NCBI RefSeq assembly: GCF_008795955.1
Contig: NZ_VMHN01000003.1
Coordinates: 186,001-250,000 of the forward strand
Direction of reading: 5' to 3'
Origin: Marinobacter denitrificans
Lineage (GTDB): Bacteria > Pseudomonadota > Gammaproteobacteria > Pseudomonadales > Oleiphilaceae
Length of the DNA stretch: 64,000 nt
The position numbers and the translations under genes are program-made. Shown here piece after piece: positions 27,153 to 37,000 of the stretch (position 1 is its first letter; every line of letters starts with the position of its first letter). The notes under the pieces are model-generated. The model was not told where the DNA came from, searched no databases, and saw only the letters and a list, made by a program, of their open reading frames with translations.

Positions 27153-27653
27153 TCAGTGGGTTTCCTGAACATTTAAGGGTTGCTGGCCACCCGTCTTCCC
27201 TGCATCGGCAGGCGACCCCAGGCGAAGCCATACCCGTAACTGGCGAAAGGCATCCGGGGAGGTGTTGCCGAGCCGCGGGGTGAATGCAACCAGGACAACA
27301 GGATACGTAGTGGATATGGAGCCGGTACGTCGCAGTTTCAAGATAGCAAACCGGGCGCTTACCCGGCTTTCACCAGAGGGTAGCACGTGAACTTCCAAAC
27401 CGGAGCCAAGGCGAGCGTAGAGGCGCTGGTTTTCCACCCGTAAACCGGTCACGGCATTCGGACCTGCCAGCAAGCCGCTGCGGCGATACTGGACAATGGC
27501 CCCGGCGAAGGGGAGCGGGCTCAGGAGCAGCCAGGCCGGTCCATAAGTGCTGAGCATAAGCACCGCCAGGGCCGTCAGCAACAGCCAGGGCAGGGCGCAC
27601 AGAAAAGCCACTGGATGCGATGGTGAAATCCGCAGGTCAATCCGGCTGGACAC
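27153..27653 (-). CDS. ygfX: YgfX/CptA-like membrane protein
   Basis: A 166-residue protein with two hydrophobic helices near the N-terminus (about 14-35 and 38-54) followed by a soluble domain. It resembles YgfX (CptA), encoded next to sdhE (CptB) in E. coli and described there as a membrane partner of SdhE and proposed toxin. It overlaps the 3' end of sdhE by 17 bases, indicating translational coupling. The identification rests on topology and context more than on motifs. Confidence 0.75.
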   Translation of the reverse strand: MSSRIDLRISPSHPVAFLCALPWLLLTALAVLMLSTYGPAWLLLSPLPFAGAIVQYRRSGLLAGPNAVTGLRVENQRLYARLGSGLEVHVLPSGESRVSARFAILKLRRTGSISTTYPVVLVAFTPRLGNTSPDAFRQLRVWLRLGSPADAGKTGGQQPLNVQETH

Positions 27654-27891
27654 GGTTCAGAATGATATCGACGATGCGTTGAAGGTCTGGGTCGTCCGGG
27701 CGGCTGCGCTGCATGAACCACTCGAACATATCGCTGTCTTCGCAGGTGATCAGTTTTTCGTAGCGTGCCTGGTCTTCTGCCGGCAGATCCCGGTAGGCCT
27801 GTTCCAGAAACGGGATCAGCAAGACATCCAGCTCAAGCATGCCGCGACGGCTGTGCCACCACAGGCGGTTAAAGTCGGTGTTATCAGACAT
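27637..27891 (-). CDS. sdhE: succinate dehydrogenase flavinylation factor SdhE
   Basis: Small soluble protein of 84 residues that promotes covalent FAD attachment to SdhA and FrdA. The conserved RGMLELD motif (RGxxE) lies at residues 16-22, followed by the helical region FLEQAYRDLP and the conserved CEDSDMFEWF. It lies between nadB (another flavoprotein gene) and ygfX, with which it overlaps. sdhA itself is not in the window. Confidence 0.93.
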   Translation of the reverse strand: MSDNTDFNRLWWHSRRGMLELDVLLIPFLEQAYRDLPAEDQARYEKLITCEDSDMFEWFMQRSRPDDPDLQRIVDIILNRVQPD

Positions 27892-27935
27892 GAATTCTCT
27901 CAGTTGCCCAGTGGGATCAGTTTGAACCGCCCCGG

Positions 27936-29540
27936 TCAGGGAGCGGATCGTCTATAGGTTGTAGGAACCAGTACGGTATCCTTCGCTTCGTGGAGCAGTC
28001 CCGGGAAATCCAGCGTGTAGTGCAGGCCCCGGCTTTCCCTGCGCTGCAGGGCCGAGCAGATGATCAGGTCGGCAACGGTGACCAGGTTACGCAATTCCAG
28101 CAGGTCGTTGGACACCCGGTAATTGCTGTAGAACTCGCCAATTTCCCGCTCCAGCAAGTCAATACGGTGTTTGGCTCTCTGCAGACGCTTGGTGGTTCGT
28201 ACAATGCCAACATAGTCCCACATGAAATGCCGGAGTTCGTCCCAGTTGTGGGAGATTACCACGTCCTCATCGGAATCCCTTACCTGGCTTTCGTCCCAGT
28301 CCGGAGCCTCTGGTGGGGATGGTATGTTGGCTTCCCGCCGCGTGATATCTGCGGCCGCGGCGCGGCCGTAGACCAGGCATTCCAGCAGGGAGTTGCTGGC
28401 CATACGGTTGGCGCCGTGCAGTCCGGTAAACGCCGCCTCACCAACCACATAAAGCTGGTTGATGTCGGTACGTGCCCGTTCGTCACTGACGATGCCACCA
28501 CAGGTATAGTGGGCCGCAGGGACTACCGGAATGGGCTCCCTGGTGATATCGATTCCGAACGTCAGGCATTTTTCGTAGATTGTGGGGAAGTGATGCGTGA
28601 CAAACTCGGGCGGCTTGTGGCTGATGTCCAGGTACAGATGATCGGCGCCCAGTCGCTTCATCTCGTGGTCGATGGCGCGGGCGACAATGTCCCGGGGGGC
28701 CAGTTCTCCCCGGTCGTCAAACCGGTCCATGAATCGTGTGCCATCGGGAAGCAGCAACACGCCTCCTTCGCCCCTCACCGCTTCGGTGATCAGGAATGAC
28801 TTGGCATGAGGATGGTACAGGCAGGTAGGATGGAACTGGTTGAACTCCATATTCCCCACCCGGCAGCCCGCCCGCCAGGCCATGGCAATGCCATCTCCGG
28901 AGGCTCCATCGGGGTTGGTGGTGTAGCGATAGGCCTTGCTGGCCCCGCCAGTGGCAATGATGGTAAAACGGGCCCGGAAAAGCTCAACGTGATTGTCTTC
29001 CAGGTTCAGGATATAGGCCCCCACACAGGCATTGCCCGGCAGCGACAGTTTGCGATTGGTGATCAGGTCCACGGCCACACGGCGCGACATCAGTGAGATA
29101 TTGGGGCGCGCCTGGGCCTGTGATGTCAGTGTGGTAGAAACCGCATGGCCCGTGGCATCGGCAGCATGGATGATGCGCCGGTGGCTGTGCCCGCCTTCCC
29201 GGGTCAGATGGTAGTGCGACTCATCGTCGCGGGTGAAGGTGACACCGCTGTCAATCAGCCAGTCAATGCTCTCGCGGCCATGCTCCACGGTGAACCTGAC
29301 AGCGTCTTCGTGGCAGAGTCCACCCCCGGCGCTGAGGGTGTCACTGATGTGGTTCTCCAGGGAGTCATCATCATCCAGCACCGCGGCAATCCCGCCCTGG
29401 GCCCACAGTGTTGCACCGCTGCTGATATCCCCCTTGCTGACGACGGCAATCTTCAAGTGTTCAGGCAAATTGAGGGCAGCGGTCAGTCCGGCTGCACCGC
29501 TGCCGATTATCAGAACATCGAATTCGTAGGATTGTGGCAT
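27936..29540 (-). CDS. nadB: L-aspartate oxidase
   Basis: FAD enzyme that makes iminoaspartate, the first step of quinolinate and NAD synthesis. The protein (534 residues from the chosen start) has the dinucleotide-binding GSGAAGL near the N-terminus, [18 protein letters not shown], and the active-site segment [13 protein letters not shown]-terminal helical domain follows. I prefer the ATG at 29540 ([13 protein letters not shown]), which matches Pseudomonas NadB; an ATG at 29561 adds seven residues. Neither has a visible Shine-Dalgarno site. It is divergent from rpoE, as in E. coli and pseudomonads. Confidence 0.95.
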   Translation of the reverse strand: MPQSYEFDVLIIGSGAAGLTAALNLPEHLKIAVVSKGDISSGATLWAQGGIAAVLDDDDSLENHISDTLSAGGGLCHEDAVRFTVEHGRESIDWLIDSGVTFTRDDESHYHLTREGGHSHRRIIHAADATGHAVSTTLTSQAQARPNISLMSRRVAVDLITNRKLSLPGNACVGAYILNLEDNHVELFRARFTIIATGGASKAYRYTTNPDGASGDGIAMAWRAGCRVGNMEFNQFHPTCLYHPHAKSFLITEAVRGEGGVLLLPDGTRFMDRFDDRGELAPRDIVARAIDHEMKRLGADHLYLDISHKPPEFVTHHFPTIYEKCLTFGIDITREPIPVVPAAHYTCGGIVSDERARTDINQLYVVGEAAFTGLHGANRMASNSLLECLVYGRAAAADITRREANIPSPPEAPDWDESQVRDSDEDVVISHNWDELRHFMWDYVGIVRTTKRLQRAKHRIDLLEREIGEFYSNYRVSNDLLELRNLVTVADLIICSALQRRESRGLHYTLDFPGLLHEAKDTVLVPTTYRRSAP

Positions 29541-29576
29541 CGGGTCGTTATCGCAGGCCATAATGTGGAGGTGTAT

Positions 29577-29604
29577 TGAACTAAACTTTGTGCCTGCTGT
29601 CTAT
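29577..29604 (+). promoter_or_regulatory. candidate sigma-E promoter of rpoE
   Basis: TGAACT at 29577-29582 and TCTAT at 29600-29604 are separated by 17 bases, resembling the GAACTT / TCTGA pattern of sigma-E family promoters. It lies in the nadB/rpoE spacer. An autoregulatory promoter is expected for rpoE; the match is imperfect. Confidence 0.3.
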
Positions 29605-29738
29605 TTGGCCTGACGGGGTGCACCCACGAATCGGGCGTGCCATAGCCTAATCGGACATCGGGCAGTAGCATGAATCCACCGAAATACAGGCAAGCCGACC
29701 AGATGGTCGCTCACTTTGGAAACCCCGGCGCTCCGTCC

Positions 29739-30356
29739 ATGACTGCGGATACAGAACGACACAAGGAAGAAAACAGTGAAAGCCAGACAGACCTTCAGTT
29801 GGTGAAGAAGGTCCGTCATGGTGACCGGCCTGCTTTTGACCTTCTGGTGGTCAAGTACCAGTCACGGGTGGCGTCGATCATCAGTCGGTACGTGTACGAT
29901 AGCCAGGAAGTGATGGATCTGACCCAGGAAGCCTTCGTCAAGGCCTATCGTGCGATAGACCGGTTTCGGGGTGATAGTGCATTTTATACGTGGCTGTACC
30001 GGATTGCGGTGAACACAGCGAAAAACTTCCTTGAGTCCCGTGGCCGTCGTCCGCAAGGGAGTGCTGACGCCGTTGACGCTGAGAACTATGACGATGGCTC
30101 GAAACTGAGGGACAACGCTTCCCCGGAGAAGCTGCTGCAGCGGGACCAGTTACAGGAAGCGCTCAGAGAGGCCATCGGTAATCTGCCGGAGGAACTCAGG
30201 TCAGCCTTTCTGCTCAGGGAGTATGACGGGCTGAGTTACGAAGATATCGCCGGCATTCTCGAATGCCCGATAGGTACAGTCAGGTCACGGATTTTCAGGG
30301 CGAGGGATGCGGTAGATCGACACCTCGGCCCTTTATTGAATGATTCCCGGACATAA
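29739..30356 (+). CDS. rpoE: RNA polymerase sigma factor RpoE/AlgU
   Basis: Extracytoplasmic-function sigma factor for envelope stress. From the ATG at 29739 it has 205 residues. Region 2 contains DLTQEAFVKAYRAIDRFRG and TWLYRIAVNTAKNFL; region 4 contains the helix-turn-helix GLSYEDIAGILECPIGTVRSR. The frame is open back to 29670, but family members begin shortly before DLQLVKKV, so the shorter form is chosen; start certainty is moderate. It heads rpoE-rseA-rseB-rseC-mucD, and its stop TAA lies just before rseA. Activity should be held off by the anti-sigma RseA. Confidence 0.94.
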   Translation: MTADTERHKEENSESQTDLQLVKKVRHGDRPAFDLLVVKYQSRVASIISRYVYDSQEVMDLTQEAFVKAYRAIDRFRGDSAFYTWLYRIAVNTAKNFLESRGRRPQGSADAVDAENYDDGSKLRDNASPEKLLQRDQLQEALREAIGNLPEELRSAFLLREYDGLSYEDIAGILECPIGTVRSRIFRARDAVDRHLGPLLNDSRT

Positions 30357-30370
30357 TGAGGTTGCGTCCT

Positions 30371-30949
30371 ATGGATGATCGTCTCAAAGAAACCCTGTCG
30401 GCAATGATGGATGACGAGGCGGATGAGCTGTCTGTCCGCCGACTGTTGTCCCACGCCCGACAGGATGAAGTTCGTTCCCAGTGGCAGCGTTGGCAGCAGG
30501 TCCGCGATCTGATGCACCAGGGCAACCTGGCCGATGACCGGGTGGACGTCAGTGCCGGGGTCAGGGAGGCCCTGGACGGCGGCTTTCACAAGGCTCCCGG
30601 TCCGGTAGCATCGACTCGCCGGGGCAGGGAGAGGAATTGGCACTGGCCCGCCGTGGCCATGGTGACCCTTGCGCTGGTGGTTGGTTTTGGTGCTGGAGCC
30701 GGATGGGAATCGGCGGACACGTCTGCCTCGGTGGCTAACGCCGGGCTCCCTTCCGAGAAGGCCGAAGGCATCACCTCGGAGGCCGTGGGCGAGCCGGTAC
30801 AGGAAGTCGCCCTGCAGGGGCTGGATGAAGAACAGTGGGAGCAGGTCAGTCGTTACCTTCTGGAGCATGCCCAGCATAACAGCGTCGGGGCAGGTCGTGG
30901 CTCGGTTGGCTATGCCCGGCTGGTAAGTGCATCCGGGGCTGGTTACTAG
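30371..30949 (+). CDS. rseA: anti-sigma-E factor RseA/MucA
   Basis: Single-pass inner-membrane protein that sequesters RpoE. The 192 residues show a cytoplasmic RseA_N domain starting LKETLSAMMDDEADELSVRRLL and one membrane helix at about 92-111 (WPAVAMVTLALVVGFGAGAG). A periplasmic tail of about 80 residues is expected to interact with RseB and be cut by DegS-type proteases. The ATG at 30371 is preferred to the one at 30356 because GAGG lies nine bases upstream and the family starts there. rpoE ends 14 bases earlier. Confidence 0.92.
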   Translation: MDDRLKETLSAMMDDEADELSVRRLLSHARQDEVRSQWQRWQQVRDLMHQGNLADDRVDVSAGVREALDGGFHKAPGPVASTRRGRERNWHWPAVAMVTLALVVGFGAGAGWESADTSASVANAGLPSEKAEGITSEAVGEPVQEVALQGLDEEQWEQVSRYLLEHAQHNSVGAGRGSVGYARLVSASGAGY

Positions 30950-30992
30950 GCCCACGATTTCACCCTGAATACTGCTCGGAGTTGAATGATTG

Positions 30993-32027
30993 ATGCGCAA
31001 AACGGTAACCGGAATCCGGACTCGGTGTGTGAACCCTGGCAACTCGCTGTTGGCGATCGTCATGGTTCTGGCTGTTTTTGTCGCCGGGCAGACACGTGCT
31101 GAAACGGTTGCCAGGGACGCCGAATACTGGCTTGACCGGCTTGGCCCTGCGCTGAACATGACCTCGTATCGTGGGGTCTTCGTCTACGCACGGGGCGATC
31201 AGGTCAGCTCCATGCAGATTGCCCATCGTTACCAGGACGGGGTTGTTGAAGAGCGCCTTGTCCCCCAGGACGGTGCCAATGGTGAAATTGTCCGCAAGGG
31301 CATGCGTGTGGTTTGTGTGCTTCCGGATCATGGGCGCATCCAACTGGATCAGGTGATTCCTTCGGGTCCTTTTGCGGAAGCGTTTTCAAGTCAGCTTATG
31401 CCGGTTAGCCGCTGGTATCAGCCTGCACTGGTGGGTGACGACCGCATTGCTGGCTATGATGTGGTCAGGCTTGCGCTGAAGGCGAAAGACGAGCTGCGTT
31501 ACAGTCATCACCTGTGGCTGGAAAAGTCTACCGGCCTGCTGGTAAAGAGCCATGTGCGTTCATCAGGCGGCACAGTTCTTGAACACTTCCAGTTCACCAG
31601 CCTGGAGATTACCGACAGTCTGTCAGACAGCGAGTTTGTGATCCGCACTGAGGGAGAGGAAATCGCCCGGGAGCTGGCGCCCAAAACAACGTCTTCCCCG
31701 GCGCCACGAATGGAAGGGTGGACGCTAGGGTGGCAGCCGGATGGTTTTATCCCTGCGGCGGCGCCCCGCTCTGGCAAAGGCCAGGCTGTGGCTTTTTCAG
31801 ACGGTCTGGCAGCGTTCTCGGTCTTTGTGGAGCCATCACGCAAAATAATGATGCCCACCGGGGCGTCACGGATTGGCGCGACTACCGTATACATGAAACA
31901 GCTTGAAGCCGGTGATGTAGACTTTTTTGTGACAGTGGTTGGCGAAATTCCTCCCCGGACTGCCCGCAAGGTCGCGGAGTCCGTTAAAGTGGACGATGCG
32001 CTGGCGTTCGGAGCTCTCGGAAAATGA
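30993..32027 (+). CDS. rseB: sigma-E regulatory protein RseB/MucB
   Basis: Periplasmic protein that protects RseA from cleavage and senses misassembled envelope components. The 344-residue precursor has a signal peptide (hydrophobic core about 18-30, cleavage after GQTRA), a large N-terminal lolA-like domain (YRGVFVYARGDQVSSMQI) and a smaller C-terminal MucB/RseB domain (about residues 240-340). The ATG at 30993 follows a GGAG ribosome site. It overlaps rseC by four bases. Confidence 0.92.
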   Translation: MRKTVTGIRTRCVNPGNSLLAIVMVLAVFVAGQTRAETVARDAEYWLDRLGPALNMTSYRGVFVYARGDQVSSMQIAHRYQDGVVEERLVPQDGANGEIVRKGMRVVCVLPDHGRIQLDQVIPSGPFAEAFSSQLMPVSRWYQPALVGDDRIAGYDVVRLALKAKDELRYSHHLWLEKSTGLLVKSHVRSSGGTVLEHFQFTSLEITDSLSDSEFVIRTEGEEIARELAPKTTSSPAPRMEGWTLGWQPDGFIPAAAPRSGKGQAVAFSDGLAAFSVFVEPSRKIMMPTGASRIGATTVYMKQLEAGDVDFFVTVVGEIPPRTARKVAESVKVDDALAFGALGK

Positions 32028-32470
32028 TTACGGAAACAGGCAAAGTGGTGGCAGTCAATGGCGACAGGGTCTGGGTGCAGACCATCCGCACCAGTGCCTG
32101 CGAGAGTTGTTCTGCACGCAATGGCTGTGGTCAGCGGGCGCTGGCGGGCGTTTCCGGCGGGCGAGCTAACCAGGTGTTGGTCGCCAACAGTCTGAATGCA
32201 AGTGTCGGCGATGAAGTGACAGTGGCGATTGATGAGTCGGCACTGCTTGGTGCTTCGCTGCTGGTGTACGCATTGCCGCTGGTACTGATGGTGCTTGGAG
32301 CCGTAGTCGGTCATCAGCTGTCAGGGGGGCAGGATATCGCAGCCATGATTGGTGCCGTAGCGGCAATGGCCGCCGGTTTTGTCGTGGCCAGGCGGGTCGG
32401 CTCGAACCCGGGGCGGAACTATGAGCCACGGCTGGTGAACGTCAGGCCGTTAGCTGGTCCCTGGACGTGA
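32024..32470 (+). CDS. rseC: RseC/MucC family membrane protein
   Basis: Inner-membrane protein of 148 residues associated with sigma-E control and, in other species, with reduction of SoxR. The N-terminal cytoplasmic part has cysteines at 26, 29 and 35 (CESCSARNGCG), a candidate metal or Fe-S site. Two hydrophobic segments follow (about 82-101 and 106-124). Its ATG overlaps the rseB stop as ATGA, indicating translational coupling. Confidence 0.9.
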   Translation: MITETGKVVAVNGDRVWVQTIRTSACESCSARNGCGQRALAGVSGGRANQVLVANSLNASVGDEVTVAIDESALLGASLLVYALPLVLMVLGAVVGHQLSGGQDIAAMIGAVAAMAAGFVVARRVGSNPGRNYEPRLVNVRPLAGPWT

Positions 32471-32544
32471 ATCGCTGGCGAGTTGAAAACGCCGGTTTTG
32501 ACCACACAATATTCTCCAAACAATAGCCTATCAGGGGGTTCTGA

Positions 32545-34023
32545 ATGCTCAAAGTAAGGAATGACCGTGAACTGTCGTCCGGGCGCGGGGGCCGGAATGT
32601 GGCAACGGTCGGAGTGTATCTGCTTTGCCTGCTGGTGCCTTTGTTACTGGCTCAGACGGTGTCGGCCCGCAGCTTGCCTGACTTTACCGAGCTGGTTGAG
32701 AACAATTCCTCAGCCGTGGTAAACATCAGCACCACCACCGAGCCGAAGGCCGGGCGCAATCGCCCCCATGGTCTTCCGTTTGATGAGCGCCAGCTTGAGC
32801 AACTGCCGGATTTCTTTCAGGACTTCTTCCGCGGTCCACAGTCGCCGTTTGGCGGCGGGCCGGGCGGATCTGCCCCTCGCCAATCCATGGGGTCCGGTTT
32901 TATTGTTTCCAACGATGGTTACGTCTTGACCAACAACCACGTGGTTGAAGGAGCGGATGAGATCATTGTGCGTCTCAATGACCGTCGGGAGTTGCCGGCA
33001 AAACTGGTGGGCACAGATCCCCGTTCCGATATGGCGGTTCTGAAGATCGAGAACGGAGATGATCTTCCCGTCGTCCGGGTGGGAAGTTCCAGAGACCTTA
33101 AAGTGGGTGAATGGGTGTTGGCCATCGGCTCGCCTTTCGGTTTCGATTATACGGTCACCGCCGGTATCGTCAGCGCCCTGGGCCGTTCCCTGCCGACTGA
33201 AAATTATGTTCCGTTTATCCAGACGGATGTTGCCATTAATCCGGGAAATTCCGGCGGGCCGCTGTTTAATCTGGACGGGGAAGTTGTTGGTATCAACTCA
33301 CAGATCTATACCCGTTCCGGCGGTTTCATGGGCGTGTCGTTCGCTATCCCCATCGATGACGCCATGAATGTATTCCGGCAGATCAGGGACGAGGGATCGG
33401 TGTCCCGGGGATGGCTTGGCGTTCTTATCCAGGAAGTGAACCGGGATCTGGCGGAATCTTTCGGCCTGAAACGCCCGCGTGGAGCTTTGGTTGCGGAGGT
33501 CATGTCAGGCTCACCGGCCGAAAAGGCCGGATTGAAGGCGGGGGATATCGTGCTTGAATATGATGGCGAGGATGTAACCCTGTCTTCCGATTTGCCCCCG
33601 ATGGTTGGTCGCACTCCGGTTGGCGAAACCGCGTCCCTGGAGGTTATGAGGGAAGGCGAGCAGATCACTCTGGACGTGGAGATCGGTAAGCTGCCGGAGG
33701 ATGGCGAAGAGCGTGCGTCCGCGCCGGCTTCTGGCAATGCTGGTCCGTCCTCTTCACCATTGGGCATGACGGTTGAGCCCTTGCCGGATGACATCCGGAA
33801 CTCGTTGGGAATATCCGGTGGTGTGTTGGTGTCCGACATTGCCCAGGGCCCCGCACTCAATGCTGGCATCCAGCCCCGGGATGTGATTACCGAGCTCAAC
33901 CGTCGTCCTGTCAGCTCGGTTGAGGAATTCCGGGAGGCGGTGGCATCCTTGCCGAAAGACAGTGCGGTATCGGTGCGGGTTGTCCGCCAGGGTCGTGCGA
34001 TTTACCTGGTCATGAAGCCCTGA
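32545..34023 (+). CDS. mucD: periplasmic serine protease MucD (DegP/HtrA family)
   Basis: Do-like periplasmic protease and chaperone that degrades misfolded envelope proteins. The 492-residue precursor has a signal peptide (core about 22-38, probable cleavage near SARS). The trypsin-like domain has catalytic residues H132 (TNNHVV), D162 (RSDMAVL) and S236 (NPGNSGGPL). Two PDZ domains follow (about 285-375 and 405-490). It is the last gene of the rpoE cluster, as in Pseudomonas, and is followed by a terminator at 34074-34118. Confidence 0.94.
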   Translation: MLKVRNDRELSSGRGGRNVATVGVYLLCLLVPLLLAQTVSARSLPDFTELVENNSSAVVNISTTTEPKAGRNRPHGLPFDERQLEQLPDFFQDFFRGPQSPFGGGPGGSAPRQSMGSGFIVSNDGYVLTNNHVVEGADEIIVRLNDRRELPAKLVGTDPRSDMAVLKIENGDDLPVVRVGSSRDLKVGEWVLAIGSPFGFDYTVTAGIVSALGRSLPTENYVPFIQTDVAINPGNSGGPLFNLDGEVVGINSQIYTRSGGFMGVSFAIPIDDAMNVFRQIRDEGSVSRGWLGVLIQEVNRDLAESFGLKRPRGALVAEVMSGSPAEKAGLKAGDIVLEYDGEDVTLSSDLPPMVGRTPVGETASLEVMREGEQITLDVEIGKLPEDGEERASAPASGNAGPSSSPLGMTVEPLPDDIRNSLGISGGVLVSDIAQGPALNAGIQPRDVITELNRRPVSSVEEFREAVASLPKDSAVSVRVVRQGRAIYLVMKP

Positions 34024-34073
34024 TCACCCTGACCGCTGCCCTGAGGCTGCGGTCACAAATTGGAACAGAATTG

Positions 34074-34118
34074 AAAGCCCTGCTGGTTGTTGGTTAAACG
34101 ACAGCCAGCGGGGCTTTT
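34074..34118 (+). terminator. intrinsic terminator after mucD
   Basis: A 13-bp stem with one G-U pair (34074-34086 with 34105-34117) ends in TTTT. It closes the sigma-E operon. Confidence 0.85.
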
Positions 34119-34169
34119 GTTATAGTTGCGGAAATAATCAGATAACTGCCATGGATCGGACCCGCCCGA

Positions 34170-36896
34170 ATGATGAACAAAAAGGACCTTCCTCTCCGGA
34201 AACTGCTTCAGCTGCGATACTCATGGGTAGCGTGGTTGCTGCTGGCCGGATGCCTGGCCGTGACTGTGTTGTTGTGGCAGGTGTCGATTCGCCTGGTTGA
34301 TGATCGCACAGAGGCCCGTTTCAAAACCCAGTCCCTGCAACTGAAAACCGCCATCGAAGAACGTCTGCTGAACTATGAACAGGTATTGGCTGGTAGCGCC
34401 GGCCTGTTCGCCGTAGCCGGTGATATTTCCAGGGAGGACTGGCGGGAATACGTCGACAATGTGGATATCAACCGTTATTACCCGGGCATTCAGGGCATCG
34501 GTTATGTCAAGAAGATTGGTGTACGCCAGATGGCCGATCATATCGCCTCTGTCCGGCGGGACGGGGTTCTCAACTACCTGGTCACTCCCCTGGGTACTGG
34601 TCCCGATTACTACCCGATGGTGTATCTGGAACCCGGCACCGAGCGGAACCGCAAGGCACTGGGGTACGATGCATTCAGCGATCCGGTGCACCGGCGTGCC
34701 ATGGTACGTGCCAGAGACCACGCCGAACCCAAGGTCACCGGCAAGGTGGTATTGGTACAGGAAGAGGTGGCTGAAGACCAGGCTGGCTTTTTGATGTACT
34801 ACCCCGTCTACCAGGGGGGTGATGTGCCCGAGAGTCGGGGAGAGCGTCAGATTATGCTGGCGGGGTATGTCTTCAGCGCGTTCAGGATGAATCACTTGCT
34901 GGATGGTATCGTTGGCCTGATTTCTCCGTTTCTGGACGTGAAGATATACGATGCCGGGAACATCTCCCGGGATTCGCTGATGTACGGCTCCAATCTTGGC
35001 TCGCTGGATGAAGAATTCAGCTTTGAGATGAGCCAGACAATCAGCCATGGTGGCCGGGACTGGCTGTTGCAGACCCGTTCCACGCCAGCTTTTGATTTTC
35101 TTGCCTCTGATCCGCGGCCGCCCATAGTTCTTGGCTCCGGTATTCTCATCAGCCTGCTGATGTTCCTCTTCGTTCTTACCATGATTCGCGGCAGGATCAT
35201 GGCGCAGATCAGTGCTGGCCGGTACCGGGCCATTACCGAAGGCGCTGCCAATGTGACTCTGGTTCTGGATCGCAAAGGTAACCCCCGGTATGCGAGCCCT
35301 TCGAGCCGTGACATTCTTGGTTTTGACCCGGAAGAGGTTTATCGCCTGGATCTCGATACCCTGGTGCATGCTGAAGACCGGCCCCAATTGACGGCTGGTT
35401 TTGAGGAGGCGGTCAGTTCGCCCGGCAAGCAGATGCCAGTTGTTCGTGCCCGCATCCGGGATTCGGAAGGGCAGTGGCGAGACATGGAGGGCACCTATAC
35501 CGCCATGCTCAATGTCCCCGGGGTTGATGGTGTGGTGCTCAGTCTGCGAGACCTGACCCAGCTCAAAGCGGCCCAGTCGGAGCTCCACCGGCTGGCGTTC
35601 TATGATCCCCTGACGGGGCTGGCAAACCGTCAGTTGTTCAAGGATCGTCTGAGTCATGTGGTGCGTCGAAGCCGCCGCAGTGAAGAGCCAGCCGCCCTGA
35701 TGTTCCTGGATCTCGATGGCTTCAAACGTATCAACGACACCCTGGGGCATGACGCTGGTGATGAGTTGCTCAAGCAGGTGTCCCAGTGGCTTACCGGCTG
35801 CGTAAGGGAAGATGATTCGGTTGCCAGGTTGGGGGGTGACGAATTTGTCGTGCTGTTGTCGCGCATCAGCGGCCCCGATGCCGCTGGCAAGGTTGCCGAC
35901 ACCATTCTTCGTCGCCTTTGCCAACGTATTCGCCTGAACGATCATGAAGTGGGCATTACCGTCAGTATCGGTATCACCATGATTCCCCACGACAGTGAGG
36001 ACCCGGGCACGCTGATGAAATATGCGGACCTGGCCATGTATCGGGCCAAGGAGATGGGCCGTAACACCTATCAGTTCTTTACCCCGGCAATGAATATCAA
36101 GGCAGCCCGACGTCTGTTGCAACAGGAGGAGCTGGCGACGGCCCTGGATGGCGACCGCTTCGTTCTGCACTACCAGCCCAAGATTGATCTTGAAACCGAA
36201 CGGGTAATCGGAGTTGAAGCATTTCTGCGCTGGCATCACCCGGAGAAGGGGCTGGTCAGCGCCCAGCAGTTTATCTCCCTGGCAGAAGAAACCGGGCTGA
36301 TTGTCAGGCTTGGTGAGATGGCGCTGCGGCAGGCTTGCATTCAGGTGCAGGCGCTTGAGCGTGCCGGGTTCGAATCACTGAAAATGGCGGTTAACCTGTC
36401 GGTACGTCAGCTCACGGATTCCGGCTTCCTGGACATGATGCGGCAGGTGATCACTGAAACCGGTGTCTCACCGGAGCGGCTGGAACTGGAAATGCCGGCG
36501 GAACTGCTGAACGAAGACCCGCGAATGCTCCGGGAGTTGTTGGTCTCCCTCCACGATATGGGGGTATGCCTGATTCTGGACGATTTCGGAACCGGTTCCT
36601 GCTCGCTGGTGGCCCTTCAGCAGTTGCCGCTGGATGTTATCAAGATCGACCACCGGTTTATCCGCGACATTCCCTACAGCGTCAGCGCCACCGACGTGGC
36701 ATCGGCGGTTATTGCGCTGGCCAGAAAATTACACCTCACCGTTGTGGCCGAAGGGGTGGAAACGCCGCAGCAGCTGAGTTTCCTGAAAAGCGCCGGCTGT
36801 GCTCAGTGCCAGGGCAACCTGTTCAGCTATCCGCTGGATGAGGATGCCCTCATTGGTTTCCTGATTCGGCAATATGAGCGGCCACTGACTTCCTGA
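34170..36896 (+). CDS. CHASE-PAS-GGDEF-EAL cyclic-di-GMP signalling protein
   Basis: Membrane-bound c-di-GMP enzyme of 908 residues. Order: N-terminal membrane helix (about 20-37), periplasmic CHASE sensor domain (about 60-300), second helix (about 318-338), PAS (about 350-465), GGDEF (about 475-640) and EAL (about 650-905). The GGDEF motif at 555-559 and an inhibitory site RxxD at 546-549, five residues upstream, are intact, so cyclase activity is likely. The EAL domain is degenerate. The signature reads EAF (683-685), and the ELTES-type strand reads LELEMPAE (771-778). DDFGTGYSS reads DDFGTGSCS. NLS, KID and AEGVET segments are kept. Phosphodiesterase activity may be reduced or lost. Confidence 0.9.
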   Translation: MMNKKDLPLRKLLQLRYSWVAWLLLAGCLAVTVLLWQVSIRLVDDRTEARFKTQSLQLKTAIEERLLNYEQVLAGSAGLFAVAGDISREDWREYVDNVDINRYYPGIQGIGYVKKIGVRQMADHIASVRRDGVLNYLVTPLGTGPDYYPMVYLEPGTERNRKALGYDAFSDPVHRRAMVRARDHAEPKVTGKVVLVQEEVAEDQAGFLMYYPVYQGGDVPESRGERQIMLAGYVFSAFRMNHLLDGIVGLISPFLDVKIYDAGNISRDSLMYGSNLGSLDEEFSFEMSQTISHGGRDWLLQTRSTPAFDFLASDPRPPIVLGSGILISLLMFLFVLTMIRGRIMAQISAGRYRAITEGAANVTLVLDRKGNPRYASPSSRDILGFDPEEVYRLDLDTLVHAEDRPQLTAGFEEAVSSPGKQMPVVRARIRDSEGQWRDMEGTYTAMLNVPGVDGVVLSLRDLTQLKAAQSELHRLAFYDPLTGLANRQLFKDRLSHVVRRSRRSEEPAALMFLDLDGFKRINDTLGHDAGDELLKQVSQWLTGCVREDDSVARLGGDEFVVLLSRISGPDAAGKVADTILRRLCQRIRLNDHEVGITVSIGITMIPHDSEDPGTLMKYADLAMYRAKEMGRNTYQFFTPAMNIKAARRLLQQEELATALDGDRFVLHYQPKIDLETERVIGVEAFLRWHHPEKGLVSAQQFISLAEETGLIVRLGEMALRQACIQVQALERAGFESLKMAVNLSVRQLTDSGFLDMMRQVITETGVSPERLELEMPAELLNEDPRMLRELLVSLHDMGVCLILDDFGTGSCSLVALQQLPLDVIKIDHRFIRDIPYSVSATDVASAVIALARKLHLTVVAEGVETPQQLSFLKSAGCAQCQGNLFSYPLDEDALIGFLIRQYERPLTS

Positions 36897-37000
36897 TCAT
36901 GGCAATGGCGGCCGGTAACCGGTAAAATCACGCCGTCGCCGGACTCCGGCACGGCCCCTTCCGGGCTCAATCCTTCGTATTTTATGAGTATTCATTGTCT

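Noticed and set aside
29670..29738. N-terminal extension of RpoE from an ATG at 29670
   Set aside because: Family members begin close to the DLQLV segment; the extension has no conserved character. It cannot be excluded.
34221..36239. 672-residue minus-strand open frame opposite the GGDEF-EAL gene
   Set aside because: It is antisense to clear GGDEF/EAL coding sequence and its translation has no domain-like pattern; long antisense frames are common in GC-rich DNA.
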